Source of the DNA: Pyxidicoccus sp. MSG2 | GTDB lineage: Bacteria; Myxococcota; Myxococcia; Myxococcales; Myxococcaceae | Direction of reading: 5' to 3' | NCBI RefSeq assembly: GCF_026626705.1 | Contig: NZ_JAPNKC010000001.1 | Location: forward strand, 10,874,001-10,938,000 | DNA length: 64,000 nucleotides | Shown here: piece after piece, positions 45,467-54,861 of the stretch | Numbering within the stretch: the stretch's first letter is position 1 | Layout: each line of letters starts with the position of its first letter | The notes under the pieces: generated by a model | The model's database searches: none | What the model saw: the letters and a program-made list of their open reading frames with translations, nothing else | Told to the model about the DNA's origin: nothing | Position numbers and translations under genes: made by a program

Positions 45467-46575
45467 GAGTACTTCACCACGCTGCGGATGGACTCGCCCC
45501 GGTGCATCAGGTCGAAGCCCTTGTTGATGTCCTCCAGCGCCAGCGTGTGCGTAATCAGGTCATCGACGTTGATCTTCCCGTCCATGTACCAGTCGACAAT
45601 CTTCGGCACGTCCGTGCGGCCGCGCGCGCCGCCGAAGGCGCTGCCCTTCCACACGCGCCCGGTGACGAGCTGGAACGGCCGCGTCTTGATTTCCTGCCCC
45701 GCGCCGGCCACGCCGATGATGATGCTCTCGCCCCAGCCCCGGTGGCAGCACTCCAGCGCCTGGCGCATGGTGTTCACGTTGCCGATGCACTCGAAGCTGT
45801 AGTCCGCGCCGCCGCCGGTGAGGTTGACGAGGTACGGCACCAGGTCGCCCTCCACCTCCTTCGGGTTGACGAAGTGGGTGAGGCCGAACTTCTCCGCCAT
45901 GGCCTTGCGCGCGGGGTTGATGTCCACGCCGACAATCTGGTCCGCGCCCACCATGCGCGCCGCCTGCACCACGTTGAGGCCGATGCCGCCCAGGCCGAAC
46001 ACCACCACCTTGGCGCCCGCCTCCACCTTCGCCGTGTACACGACGGCGCCGATGCCCGTCGTCACGCCGCAGCCGATGTAGCAGACCTTGTCGAACGGGG
46101 CGTCCTCGCGAATCTTCGCGACGGCAATCTCCGGCAGCACCGTGTACTGGGCGAAGGTGGATGTGCCCATGTAGTGGTGCACCGGCTCACGCCCGAGGCG
46201 GAAGCGGCTGGTGCCGTCCGGCATCAACCCGCGGCCCTGCGTGGCGCGGATGGCCGTGCACAGGTTCGTCTTGCGCGACAGGCACGACTTACACTGGCGG
46301 CACTCGGGCGTGTACAGCGGGATGACGTGGTCGCCCTTCTTCACCGACGTCACGCCCGCGCCCACGTCCACGACGAGGCCCGCGCCCTCGTGGCCGAGGA
46401 TGGCCGGGAACAGCCCCTCCGGATCACTCCCCGAGAGGGTGAACTCATCCGTGTGGCAGATGCCGGTGGCCTTCAACTCGACGAGCACCTCGCCCGCCTT
46501 GGGCCCTTCCAGGTGCACCGTCTCGATGCTCAGGGGCTTGCCCGCCTCGAGCGCCACCGCTGCGCGGATGTCCAT
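45463..46575 (-). CDS. adhC: S-(hydroxymethyl)glutathione dehydrogenase (class III alcohol dehydrogenase)
   Basis: 370 residues. It is a zinc medium-chain dehydrogenase. The catalytic zinc Cys is in GICHTDEFTLSG, the His-Glu in LGHEGAG, and the structural zinc has four Cys in PECRQCKSCLSRKTNLC. The NAD fold is VFGLGGIGLNVVQAARM with the acidic GVDINPARK, which fits NAD rather than NADP. It oxidises the spontaneous formaldehyde-glutathione adduct; the product goes to FghA, encoded next with a 4-bp overlap. It is often called frmA. Confidence 0.96.
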   Translation of the reverse strand: MDIRAAVALEAGKPLSIETVHLEGPKAGEVLVELKATGICHTDEFTLSGSDPEGLFPAILGHEGAGLVVDVGAGVTSVKKGDHVIPLYTPECRQCKSCLSRKTNLCTAIRATQGRGLMPDGTSRFRLGREPVHHYMGTSTFAQYTVLPEIAVAKIREDAPFDKVCYIGCGVTTGIGAVVYTAKVEAGAKVVVFGLGGIGLNVVQAARMVGADQIVGVDINPARKAMAEKFGLTHFVNPKEVEGDLVPYLVNLTGGGADYSFECIGNVNTMRQALECCHRGWGESIIIGVAGAGQEIKTRPFQLVTGRVWKGSAFGGARGRTDVPKIVDWYMDGKINVDDLITHTLALEDINKGFDLMHRGESIRSVVKYS

Positions 46576-46706
46576 ACGCCACTCTCCCAGTCTGGATGTT
46601 GAGGCTCAAAGCGTACGGCCGGGCCCGGGGAGGGGGACAGGAAGATTTCTGCAAGGCGCGATGAGTGGACACTCGCGGGAGCGGCGCACGCGCGCGGAAA
46701 AAGCGA

Positions 46707-46739
46707 AGGGCCTGGCACCGACTCGCGGTTCCAGGCCCT
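46707..46739 (-). terminator. Intrinsic terminator of the TPR lipoprotein gene
   Basis: On the minus strand AGGGCCTGG (46731-46739) pairs with CCAGGCCCT (46707-46715) over a 15-nt loop, followed by CGCTTTTTCC. It lies 26-58 bp after the stop of the lipoprotein gene. Confidence 0.75.
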
Positions 46740-46765
46740 CGCATGTGCCACGGGTGGTGTGACGG

Positions 46766-47572
46766 CTACGGCGTGTTCTTCGCCTGGGCGGGGGCGGCGG
46801 GCTGCGCGCCACCGGCCTTCTTGGCCTCGCTGAACTTCTTGGTCATCTCCGCGAACTGCACCTGGAAGTCGTCCATGCGCTTCTGGTGCTCCGCGGCGCG
46901 GGCGTTGGCCTCGTCGACGATGGTCTTGTCCTTGGCATTCTCCGCGGCCTCGGACAGCGCCTGCTCCTTCTGCTGCCGCTCGTACTCCATGAGGCGGCCC
47001 ATCACCACGCGCTTGTTGAGGTACGTGTTGGCGGAGTTGGCGTTGATGGCCAGCACCTGGTCGTAATAGTTGAGCGACTTCTCCAGGTCCGCCTTGACGA
47101 TGGGCGCCTCCATGGAGCGGGCGCCGCCGCGCTGCGCGTAGATCTCCGCGATCCACCCGAGGGACGCCTCGTCCTTCGGCTCGAGCTTCAGCGCCTCGTT
47201 GAAATACTTCTCGGCGTCATCGGTGGTGCCCGCCGTCATGTGCATGCTGGCGAGCGTCCGGAGGACCTCGGCCTTCTCGGCCGGCGTGGCCTTCATCTCC
47301 AGGATCTTCATGACGGCCTGGGAGGCCTCGGCCATCTGGCCGACCTGCATGTGCGCGTAGGCCTTCTTCTCCCAGACCTTCTCCTGCTTGGGGTCGGCCT
47401 CGAGCGAAAGCGCGTACTCGGCCGCCGCCTCCTTGAACTCCTTCTTGCTCAGGTGGTCGGTGCCCTTGATGCGGTGCGTCTTGGCAGCCTCCTCTTTCTC
47501 GTCCTTACAGCCGAAGGGGCCACCCAGGGCGAGAACTCCGAGTACCAGACCGACCTTTCCCAGACGCTTCAT
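46766..47572 (-). CDS. TPR-repeat lipoprotein
   Basis: 268 residues from the ATG at 47572, which has AAAGG at better spacing than the ATG at 47578. A lipoprotein signal peptide ends in LGGPFGC (lipobox, Cys about 22). The mature part is helical, with tetratricopeptide-like units: AAAEYALSLEADPKQEKVWE, AEVLRTLASMHMTAG, AEKYFNEALKLEPKDEASLG and LNYYDQVLAINANSANTYLN. A charged coiled-coil-like tail rich in Glu and Lys follows (about 195-250), then Ala/Pro. It is probably an outer-membrane-associated scaffold. A terminator follows it and it appears monocistronic. Confidence 0.82.
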   Translation of the reverse strand: MKRLGKVGLVLGVLALGGPFGCKDEKEEAAKTHRIKGTDHLSKKEFKEAAAEYALSLEADPKQEKVWEKKAYAHMQVGQMAEASQAVMKILEMKATPAEKAEVLRTLASMHMTAGTTDDAEKYFNEALKLEPKDEASLGWIAEIYAQRGGARSMEAPIVKADLEKSLNYYDQVLAINANSANTYLNKRVVMGRLMEYERQQKEQALSEAAENAKDKTIVDEANARAAEHQKRMDDFQVQFAEMTKKFSEAKKAGGAQPAAPAQAKNTP

Positions 47573-47866
47573 GTGCATGCCTTTCGAGCGGGGCCTGGGT
47601 GCATCGACCCGGCCCGGTCCTGAACTGCCGATGGAGAGCTTTCCGCGGACCCGCCCTCACGGGTCCTGATGGGACTGGGAGCATACCCGAAGTCGCTCGA
47701 CTGCCGCCTCCGGCCTTGGGCTGCCTGCCTCCCTGGTCTCCCGGCCCGCGCTCCGCTCTGGTGGCGCGTTTCTGCCCCATCTGGACGGCGGGAGGATGAC
47801 TCCGGGTATGGGCGCTGGCGCGACTCGCGACTAGCCTGCCCGCTTTCGCGATTGGAGGCCCGCGCA

Positions 47867-49420
47867 ATGCCCGTCCTTCCCCGCCGCACCCTGCTCCAGG
47901 GGCTGGTGCTCACAGCCGCCGGCTGTGCCGCGCCGTCCTCGCTGCGCCGCACCGTCGCCCCGCGTCCCGCGCCCACGCTGCCGCTGGGGGCCCAGTTCGG
48001 CGACGTGCGGGCCGGCGCCGTCACGGTGTGGGGGAAGGCGGACCGGGTCGCGCAGTTGGTGGTGGAGTGGAGCGAGGACCCCCGGCTCCAGAAAGGCGTG
48101 CACCGCGTGGAGGGGCCGGTGCTGAGTGGCGTCTCGGACTTCACCGGCGTGGTGGACCTCACCGGGCTGCCGGCCGGACGCGAGGTGCACGTGCGGGTGC
48201 TCGCGGACGACGGTGGCCGCGCGGGCGAGGCGTGGCAGGGGCGTCTCCTCACGGCGCCGGACAGCCCCCGGGACATCCACTTCACGTGGAGCGCGGACGT
48301 GTGCGGGCAGGGCTGGGGCATCAACCCCGAGTGGGGCGGCTACAAGGGCTATGGCGCCATGCGCGCGCTCCGTCCCGACTTCTTCCTGCACGTGGGGGAC
48401 GCCATCTACGCGGACAACCCGCTGCAGCCCGAGGTGCCGCTCGCGGACGGGCGTGTGTGGCGCAACCGCGTGACGCCCGCGAAGGCGAAGGTGGCCGAGA
48501 CGCTGGAGGAGTTCCGCGGCAACTTCGCCTACAACTTGCTGGACGAGGAACTGCGTGCCTTCGCCCGCGAGGTGCCCATTGCGTACCAGTGGGACGACCA
48601 CGAGGTGCGCAACAACTGGTACCCGGGCCGGAGCCTCGCGGATGACGCGCGCTACACGCAGGTGTCGGACGCGGGCGTGCTGGGGACGCGGGCCCGGCAG
48701 GCCTTCTTCGAGTATTCGCCGGTAGGTGGCGCCGCGCGGACCGAGGGACGCATCCACCGGCAGCTCGCGTACGGGCCGCACCTGGACGTGTTCATCCCGG
48801 ACGTGCGCGCCTTTCGCGGGCCCAACACCGTCAACCGCCAGGAGCGCCCCGGCGCGGAGACGTCCTTCCTGGGGCGCGCGCAGCTGGACGGCCTGAAGGA
48901 GGCGCTGGCCGCATCCACCGCGACGTGGAAGGTGATTGCCACCAGCATGCCGCTGGGGCTCATCGTCCCCGACGGCCAGCACTCGGACGGCTACCACATG
49001 GAGGCGTGGGCCAATGGTCCCGGAGCGCCGCTGGGCCGGGAGCTGGAGCTGGCCGAGCTGTTGTCCTTCCTCAAGGCCCGTCGGGTGCGCAACGTGCTCT
49101 TCCTCACCGCGGACGTGCACTATCCGGCCGCGCACCACTACCACCCGGACCGCGCGCGCTTCCGCGACTTCGACCCGTTCTGGGAGTTCGTCGCGGGGCC
49201 GCTGCACGCGGGCACCTTCGGTCCCAACCCGTTGGACGACACCTTCGGCCCCGAGGTCCGCTGGCAGCGCCCCGCCACCGGGGACAACCCGGCGCCGTGG
49301 GAAGGGCAGCAGTACTTCGGCAGTGTCCGCATCCTCGGGAAGAGTGGCGCGCTCACCGTGGCCCTGCACGACCTCACCGGCGCGGTGCTGCATCAGGTGG
49401 AGCTGGAGCCCCGGTCATGA
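47867..49420 (+). CDS. phoD: PhoD-type alkaline phosphatase/phosphodiesterase, Tat-exported
   Basis: 517 residues, with TGGAGG eight bases before the ATG. The N-terminus PRRTLLQGLVLTAAGC carries twin arginines and a lipobox-like LTAAGC, so the protein is exported folded and perhaps lipidated. The N-terminal Fn3-like PhoD domain (about 40-140) is followed by the metallophosphatase domain: FTWSADVCGQG, FFLHVGDAIYAD, YQWDDHEVRNNW, FIPDVRAFR and TADVHYPAAHHY. These hold the calcium/iron-ligand Asp, Cys and His of PhoD enzymes. It would free phosphate from extracellular phosphodiesters. No Pho box was found upstream. Confidence 0.93.
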   Translation: MPVLPRRTLLQGLVLTAAGCAAPSSLRRTVAPRPAPTLPLGAQFGDVRAGAVTVWGKADRVAQLVVEWSEDPRLQKGVHRVEGPVLSGVSDFTGVVDLTGLPAGREVHVRVLADDGGRAGEAWQGRLLTAPDSPRDIHFTWSADVCGQGWGINPEWGGYKGYGAMRALRPDFFLHVGDAIYADNPLQPEVPLADGRVWRNRVTPAKAKVAETLEEFRGNFAYNLLDEELRAFAREVPIAYQWDDHEVRNNWYPGRSLADDARYTQVSDAGVLGTRARQAFFEYSPVGGAARTEGRIHRQLAYGPHLDVFIPDVRAFRGPNTVNRQERPGAETSFLGRAQLDGLKEALAASTATWKVIATSMPLGLIVPDGQHSDGYHMEAWANGPGAPLGRELELAELLSFLKARRVRNVLFLTADVHYPAAHHYHPDRARFRDFDPFWEFVAGPLHAGTFGPNPLDDTFGPEVRWQRPATGDNPAPWEGQQYFGSVRILGKSGALTVALHDLTGAVLHQVELEPRS

Positions 49421-49857
49421 GCTCGGTGGCGCTCCTCGCCGTGGTGGCGGCCCTGGCCGGTGTGCTCGGAAGGTGGTGGTGGCGCTCCCAGGAGAAGGGC
49501 TCGGACCCGAGCCGCTGCGACCGTTGTGGGAAGGCGCGCGTGCTGCTCGACGAGGAGACGGAGGACGCGCACCTCGACGAGGGACAACGGCATGAGGAGC
49601 GGCTCGGCACGGCGGACTATCACGTCTGGTGGTGTGAGGCGTGTGAGCGGGGCACGGTGGTGCGCCATGCGCTGGAATCCACCACGCGCCGGGTGGCCTG
49701 CGAGAAGTGCGGGCACGACGCGGCCCAGGAAGTCACCCGGACGGTGAGCCCCGCCACGCATGCCCAGGGCGGCGAGTTCCAGGTCCGCCTCTCGTGCGGA
49801 GGCTGCGGCCACACGCAGCGGTTCTGGCGCTACACGCCTCGCGTGCGCGCGTCCTGA
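49417..49857 (+). CDS. Membrane-anchored zinc-ribbon protein
   Basis: 146 residues, starting in an ATGA overlap with phoD. One N-terminal hydrophobic helix (about 3-18) is followed by several CxxC pairs: RCDRCGKA, WWCEACERG, ACEKCGHD and LSCGGCGHT. These make two candidate four-Cys zinc ribbons. The later ribbon (CEKCGHD to CGGCGHTQRFWR) resembles that next to TPM domains. The function is unknown; coupling to phoD suggests a shared operon. Confidence 0.7.
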   Translation: MSSVALLAVVAALAGVLGRWWWRSQEKGSDPSRCDRCGKARVLLDEETEDAHLDEGQRHEERLGTADYHVWWCEACERGTVVRHALESTTRRVACEKCGHDAAQEVTRTVSPATHAQGGEFQVRLSCGGCGHTQRFWRYTPRVRAS

Positions 49858-49861
49858 GTCC

Positions 49862-51091
49862 TCACGCCGTCAGCACGAGCTTGACGATTTCGGGGGGACT
49901 GCCGACGCGCATCGGTGGGCCCCAGAAGCCGCAGCCCCGGCTGACGTAGATGTGCGAGTCGCCGTGTCGGTAGAGCCCCGCGGCGTGCTCCCAGGCGAGC
50001 CCGATGAAGAACGTCATCGGCACGAGCTGCCCGCCATGCGTGTGGCCCGAAATCTGGAGGTCCATGCCGCGCTCGGCGGCGACGGTGAAGTTCGCCGGCT
50101 GGTGTGCGAGCAGCACCGCGGCGCGGTCCGGGTCTCTCCCGTCGAGCGCCCGGTCCAGGTCATAGCCCTGCTTGTTCCCCCGCCGCCCGCCGCTCCAGTC
50201 ATCCACGCCCACCAGGTCCAGCGAGGCACCCGTGTCACCGATGCGCACGTGGCGGTTGCGCAGCACCTGGATGCCGAGCGATTGGAGGAACTCCGTCCAC
50301 GCGTCGTCGCCCGAGTAATAGTCGTGGTTGCCGGTGACGAAGAAGCTGCCGTAGCGCGACTTCAACCCCGAGAGCGCGGAGACGGCGCCGCCCAGGGTGG
50401 GCACGTCGCCGTCCACCAGGTCGCCGGTGATGGCGAAGAGGTCCGGCCGGAGTGCGTTGGCCTGCTCGACGAGCGCGTCCATGTATCGGCGCCGGATGAA
50501 GGGACCCACGTGGATGTCCGTGAGCTGGACGAGGGTGAGCCCGTCCAGCGCCCGGGGCAGCTTCGGAATCTTCACCGCGAGCTCGGTGACGAGCGGCGGG
50601 GAGAAGGCCCGCCAGCTCCCGTACGCGGCCATGCCACCGCCCGCGATGAACGCGCCGCCCGCCAGGGTCCGCGCGAGGAAGCGGCGCCGGTGCTCATCCA
50701 TCGCCGGAGCAGGGGCGGGCGATTGCTCCGGGCCCACCGTGCCGGAGGCTGTCGTGGGAGGCGCGGCCTTTCGGGACTGGAACCACCACGCCACCGCGAG
50801 GAACCCATGGCCGAGGTCCAGCACGAGGAGCGCGACGACGAGGCAGAGGGCCACGCCCATCCACGTGAACATCGCGACGACGACGAGCTCGGCGAGGTGC
50901 TCCGGCAGTGCATCCACGAAGGTGCGCCGCGCCATCAGCACCAGCGTCAGGAGCGTGAGCACGGCCAGCGCGAGGAGCCTTGGCAGGCGGCCGTGCACGA
51001 GCCGGCGCACGAGGCGCCGGTACAGGTACAGGTGGCCCAGCACGGCGCCGAGCCCGATGAGCAGGGAGAAGGAGAGAATCCGGAACGACAT
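49862..51091 (-). CDS. Membrane-bound metallophosphoesterase (YaeI/YkoQ-like)
   Basis: 409 residues. Several hydrophobic helices lie in the first 105 residues. A twin-arginine-like RRRFLARTLAGGAFIAGGG segment (about 133-152) precedes the catalytic part. The calcineurin-like domain has TDIHVGP, ITGDLVDGD, VTGNHDYY, LLAHQPANF and SGHTHGGQLVP, the standard metal ligands, and ends in SRGCGFWGPPMRVG. Proteins of this kind are membrane phosphodiesterases acting on UDP-sugar or lipid-linked diphosphates; the substrate is not known here. It is convergent with the zinc-ribbon gene (4 bp between). Confidence 0.88.
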   Translation of the reverse strand: MSFRILSFSLLIGLGAVLGHLYLYRRLVRRLVHGRLPRLLALAVLTLLTLVLMARRTFVDALPEHLAELVVVAMFTWMGVALCLVVALLVLDLGHGFLAVAWWFQSRKAAPPTTASGTVGPEQSPAPAPAMDEHRRRFLARTLAGGAFIAGGGMAAYGSWRAFSPPLVTELAVKIPKLPRALDGLTLVQLTDIHVGPFIRRRYMDALVEQANALRPDLFAITGDLVDGDVPTLGGAVSALSGLKSRYGSFFVTGNHDYYSGDDAWTEFLQSLGIQVLRNRHVRIGDTGASLDLVGVDDWSGGRRGNKQGYDLDRALDGRDPDRAAVLLAHQPANFTVAAERGMDLQISGHTHGGQLVPMTFFIGLAWEHAAGLYRHGDSHIYVSRGCGFWGPPMRVGSPPEIVKLVLTA

Positions 51092-51267
51092 TCGGTGGAA
51101 CCCGCGGGGAACGAGGGGGAGGGTACCACGGACGGAGACCCCTCCCGCGCCGGGCGTCGGTCATGGACAGAGGCGCCGTCCGCGGGGGAGGTCGATGTTC
51201 AACGACACACCCGCTCGCGCGGCTACATTCCCGCCGCCAGGCCCGGACGGGTCATTCAGGAGCATTC

Positions 51268-52038
51268 ATGGACAAGGTCATCGTCATCACGGGAGCGAGT
51301 GCGGGCATCGGCGCGGAGCTGGCGCGGCAGTTGGGCGCGAAGGGCGCGAAGCTGGTGCTGGCCGCGCGCAGGAAGCCGGAGCTGGAGGCCGCCACGGCGC
51401 GCGCGGGCAGCGAGGCCCTCTCCGTGGTCACCGATGCCACGCGGCGGGAGGACATGGAGCGACTGCGGGACGCGGCGCTGGGGCGCTTCGGGCGCATCGA
51501 CGTCTGGGTGAACAACGCGGGGCGCGGCATCACCCGCTCGGTGGCGGAGCTGACCGACGAGGACATGGACTCCATGTGGCGCGACAACGTGAAGAGCGCG
51601 CTCTACGGGATGCAGGCGGTGCTGCCGCACTTCCAGTCGAGGAACGCGGGGCAGATCGTGAACATCTCCAGTGGGCTGGCGCGCCTTCCGCTCGCGTCCT
51701 TCCGCTCGGCGTACAGCGCGGCGAAGCATGCGCTCAACGGGCTCAGCGCGTGCCTGCGCATGGAGCTGTTGCAGACACACCCGGGCATCATGGTGACGGT
51801 GGTGATGCCCGGCATCGTCGCCACCGAATTCGGCACGAACGCGCTCGGGGGAGGCCCCGACTCACGCGTGCTCCCGGGAGCGCAGAGCGTCGAGGACGCC
51901 ACGAAGGTCATCGTCGACGTCATCGAGAAGCCGCGCCCGGAGGTCTACACGCAGCCGAACATGCAGGCGGACGTCGAGCGCTACTACCACGACGTCGGCG
52001 CTTTCGAGGCGCAGGCCGCCGCGCGGTTCCGCCGCTGA
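51268..52038 (+). CDS. Short-chain dehydrogenase/reductase
   Basis: 256 residues from the ATG at 51268 (AGGAG upstream). Classical SDR: the cofactor motif ITGASAGIGAELARQLG, then LAARRKPEL (Arg at the end of strand 2 favours NADP), VNNAGRG, the catalytic Ser in VNISSGLARLP and YSAAKHAL with Tyr and Lys. The substrate cannot be deduced. It is a single gene followed by a hairpin. Confidence 0.9.
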   Translation: MDKVIVITGASAGIGAELARQLGAKGAKLVLAARRKPELEAATARAGSEALSVVTDATRREDMERLRDAALGRFGRIDVWVNNAGRGITRSVAELTDEDMDSMWRDNVKSALYGMQAVLPHFQSRNAGQIVNISSGLARLPLASFRSAYSAAKHALNGLSACLRMELLQTHPGIMVTVVMPGIVATEFGTNALGGGPDSRVLPGAQSVEDATKVIVDVIEKPRPEVYTQPNMQADVERYYHDVGAFEAQAAARFRR

Positions 52039-52052
52039 GGCGCCCGTTGAAG

Positions 52053-52076
52053 GCAGGCCAGGCGAACCTGGCCTGC
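52053..52076. terminator. Perfect hairpin between convergent genes
   Basis: GCAGGCCAGG and CCTGGCCTGC form a 10-bp stem with a CGAA loop, 14 bp after the SDR stop and 35 bp from the stop of the minus-strand gene. There is no T-run. Confidence 0.5.
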
Positions 52077-52111
52077 ACCGGGTGACCTCCGTCCAGCGGT
52101 CCCTGGCTGCT

Positions 52112-52783
52112 TCAGTGCGGCTGCTTCTTCGCCTTGAACTCGCTGGCCCAGCGTCCCACCGTGGACATCACCTGGTCCTGCAAGGTCAATGGCAGGGATG
52201 CCTGGGCACTCGGCTTCGAGCTGGCGCCCTTCCGCGTGGGAATGACGGCCTCCGCCTGGCCCTTCTTGCGGACGAACATCCGGGGCTCGGCCACGGGACG
52301 CGCGGCCACGGCGGGGGCTTCTTCCCGCTGGCGCTCTCCGCGGCGCTTCCGGGGCGGGATGACATCCGGCACGCTGTGCGGAGCGGCGTTCTCCACCCAC
52401 TCGGCGTGGAGGCGATGGGAGGCAATCATCTGGCGCCGGCGCTGGGCGTGAATCACGCAGTAGCCGAGGCTTCCACGTGGAAGCTTGCAGTTGATGACCG
52501 CGCAGGCCGGTGGTGGCGGCGCGACGGGCCTGACAGGCGGAGCCGGGGCGCGCGCGGGAACAGGCGTGCGCGGGAGCTTGCCGGACAGCCCGTCCGCGAT
52601 GCGGAGCAGGGCGGCCGCCAGCTCGGAGACCGGTCCCGCGAGCTCATCGCGGAAGACGGCCCGCAGGGCCTCCTCGAAAGGAACCGGGCCGGGGGCGGCC
52701 GCCTTCGTGGGAGCACGGGGCTTGGATGGACGTGAGGGTCGCGAGGTACGGGGATGAGGGACTCGAGCTCTGGCTTTGGGCAT
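52112..52783 (-). CDS. Small CCCH-type zinc-finger-like protein
   Basis: 223 residues. The N-terminus is basic and Pro-rich (1-35), and a helix follows (about 36-68, EEALRAVFRDELAGPVSELA). At C94-x4-C99-x9-C109-x2-H112 there is a putative zinc finger (INCKLPRGSLGYCVIHAQRR) of the kind seen in small DNA- or RNA-associated proteins with a GYC-x2-H-xQR core. The remaining half is basic and low-complexity, with KRR and KK clusters. No function can be named. The conserved finger suggests binding to nucleic acid. Confidence 0.65.
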   Translation of the reverse strand: MPKARARVPHPRTSRPSRPSKPRAPTKAAAPGPVPFEEALRAVFRDELAGPVSELAAALLRIADGLSGKLPRTPVPARAPAPPVRPVAPPPPACAVINCKLPRGSLGYCVIHAQRRRQMIASHRLHAEWVENAAPHSVPDVIPPRKRRGERQREEAPAVAARPVAEPRMFVRKKGQAEAVIPTRKGASSKPSAQASLPLTLQDQVMSTVGRWASEFKAKKQPH

Positions 52784-52937
52784 GTGAGGCTTTGGCCGCC
52801 TTCACGCGAACGTAGAGGCTGGCGGGGAGAGGACAGCGGGAACAGCCCTCCAAGACGTCAGGCCTACCCTGGCCGATGTGCCCGGAGAGGGCAAGGCCCG
52901 AGGGAATGTATCGTTCTGAACCACGTGCCGGCGCTGT

Positions 52938-54266
52938 TCAAGGGCTCGCGGCGTGGGCGGCCGGGCGCTCTTCCGGGAAGGGCTGCCCGAGGGGCAGGTT
53001 CGGGGGAGGGAACTGGGCGAGGCTGAGTGTGAAGCAGGTCCCCCTGCCGGGCTCGCTCTCCACGGAGATGGTGCCCCCATGCGCGCGGACGATGCCGTGG
53101 GCGACGGCCAGCCCCAGGCCCATGCCCGCTCCCACCTGCTTCGTGGTGAAGAAGGGCTGGAACAGGTTCTTCAGCGTGACCGCATCCATCCCCACGCCCG
53201 TGTCGCGGACGGTGATGCGGATCCGCTCCCCGTCCAGCGCGGTCGTCACCGTGACGGAGCCCGTCTCCCCAATCGCCTCCGCCGCGTTGATCATCAGGTT
53301 GACCAGGACCTGGGCAATCTGCCGGGGCCGGCCGAGGAGGTGTGGAAGCTGGGCCAATTCCAGCCGCAGCTCCCGGTCATGCGTGAAGCGGCTCTGGGCG
53401 ATGCGCGCCGCCGCGCGAATCTCCTCGTTGAGGTCGTACTCCACCAGGCTCTCCGGGTCGCCCCGGGCGAAGCGGCGCAGGTCGGCGACGATGGAGTTGA
53501 CGCGCCTGAGTCCGTCGAGCGTCGCGGGCAGGATGTCCCGCCGGTACTCCTCGAGCAGCTCGGGGGTGGTGCCGAGGCGCGGCAGGTCCGCCATCAGGTC
53601 CTTGAGGTTGCTGGTGACGTAGCTCATCGGGTTGTTGATTTCGTGGGCAATGCCCGCCGAGAGCAGGCCCAGGCTGGAGAGCTTCTCCTGCATCACCGCC
53701 CGCTGGTGCAGGGCCTCCATTTCGAGGTGTGCCTGCTGCAACTGGGCATTCTGTTCCTCCCGCTCCCGCAGCATGCTCTCGATGAAGCCCTGCCGGGCCT
53801 GGGCGAGGAGGTAACAGATGCCGGTGAGCGCGCTGAAGCCCAGTGGCAGCGCCACGGACACACCCTCCATGAGCGCCACGGCGTCGACGACCACCACGAG
53901 GAACGCGAGGTTGAGCCAGGCCTGCCGCGCTCGATTCTCGTCGGTAATCATCGCGTTGAAGGGGAGCCACAGCCAGAGGGCGAGCGGCCAGGCCTGCAGG
54001 TGTCCCATCAGGAGCAGGCCCAGGGTGTTCCCCGCGATGCGCACCCGTTCGCCGGGCGTGCCTCCGATGCGGCTGATGAGCCATCGGTCCACCCAGGTAT
54101 TGAAGACGACCTTGGCGACCAGGATGGCGACCACCTCGGCGACCTCGTACCCGTGGCCATAGCTGGTGGCGACCTGCAGCACGCAGAGCGAGGCCGCGCC
54201 AATCAACGCCCGGATGTCGAAGTTGCGCCGGGCCTGCTCCGAGTGGGACAGCGCCGCGGGGCTCAT
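52938..54266 (-). CDS. Membrane histidine kinase
   Basis: 442 residues. The first 170 have six hydrophobic segments (a MASE-like integral sensor: IGAASLCVLQVATSYG, WPLALWLWLPF, LAFLVVVVDAVALMEGVSVALPLGF). A short coiled coil (REREEQNAQLQQAHLEMEAL) leads to HisKA with the phospho-His in AGIAHEINNPMSY. The HATPase domain has NLMINAAEA, DTGVGMD, FQPFFTTK and GMGLGLAVAHGIV. It is coupled to the upstream response regulator gene (4-bp overlap, regulator first). The signal is unknown. Confidence 0.92.
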   Translation of the reverse strand: MSPAALSHSEQARRNFDIRALIGAASLCVLQVATSYGHGYEVAEVVAILVAKVVFNTWVDRWLISRIGGTPGERVRIAGNTLGLLLMGHLQAWPLALWLWLPFNAMITDENRARQAWLNLAFLVVVVDAVALMEGVSVALPLGFSALTGICYLLAQARQGFIESMLREREEQNAQLQQAHLEMEALHQRAVMQEKLSSLGLLSAGIAHEINNPMSYVTSNLKDLMADLPRLGTTPELLEEYRRDILPATLDGLRRVNSIVADLRRFARGDPESLVEYDLNEEIRAAARIAQSRFTHDRELRLELAQLPHLLGRPRQIAQVLVNLMINAAEAIGETGSVTVTTALDGERIRITVRDTGVGMDAVTLKNLFQPFFTTKQVGAGMGLGLAVAHGIVRAHGGTISVESEPGRGTCFTLSLAQFPPPNLPLGQPFPEERPAAHAASP

Positions 54267-54676
54267 GACCGTTCCCCCGTCGGGGTGGAGGCTTTTCGCG
54301 CTGCTCGGGCGTCGCTCGGTGTGAGCATGGCGCGGATGGCGGGGGCCAGGGTGTCATTGTCCCAGGGCTTGCAGATGAACCGGGAGATCTCCCCGTCCTG
54401 GAGGGGCGCCATCACAGACACGAGGTCGGAGTAGCCGGAGAGGATGATGCGCAGCGTCCTCGGAAGTCGCCGCCGGACCTCCGCGAGCAATTGGGCGCCA
54501 TTCATTCGCGGCATCCGGAAGTCGGTGAGCACGACGTCGGGACGGAAGGTGTCGAGCACGAGGAGCGCTTCCGGGCCTCCCTCGGCGGTTTCGACCGCGA
54601 AGCCCTCTCGCCGGAACAGCCGGCCCAACGACCTGCACACCTGGACTTCGTCGTCGACGATGAGAATTCTATCCAC
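54263..54676 (-). CDS. Single-domain response regulator
   Basis: 137 residues from the GTG at 54676, with GGGGG upstream; the frame is open further upstream but has no receiver fold there. The receiver has LIVDDEVQ, Asp in LTDFRMPR, ILSGYSD and Lys in ICKPWDN. The KPWDNDTL segment is typical of the RpfG-type receivers that often sit with histidine kinases. No output domain. It overlaps the kinase start by 4 bp, so the two form a pair. Confidence 0.88.
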   Translation of the reverse strand: MDRILIVDDEVQVCRSLGRLFRREGFAVETAEGGPEALLVLDTFRPDVVLTDFRMPRMNGAQLLAEVRRRLPRTLRIILSGYSDLVSVMAPLQDGEISRFICKPWDNDTLAPAIRAMLTPSDARAARKASTPTGERS

Positions 54677-54861
54677 GGAGAGCCCCCCACTCGAACCGAG
54701 AGTGCTGCTCGTTCCGCAATCATAGACGCGGTCCAGGGGCCCTGGGTGCCCACCCCCGCGGAGGGTGTCGCGCATTCAACCCGGCCCCTCCCGGAGATGG
54801 CGAAGGTGACCCATCCCCGAGGTACGAGCCTGCCGTCGCTCAGCGCACCTGCGTGTCGAGG

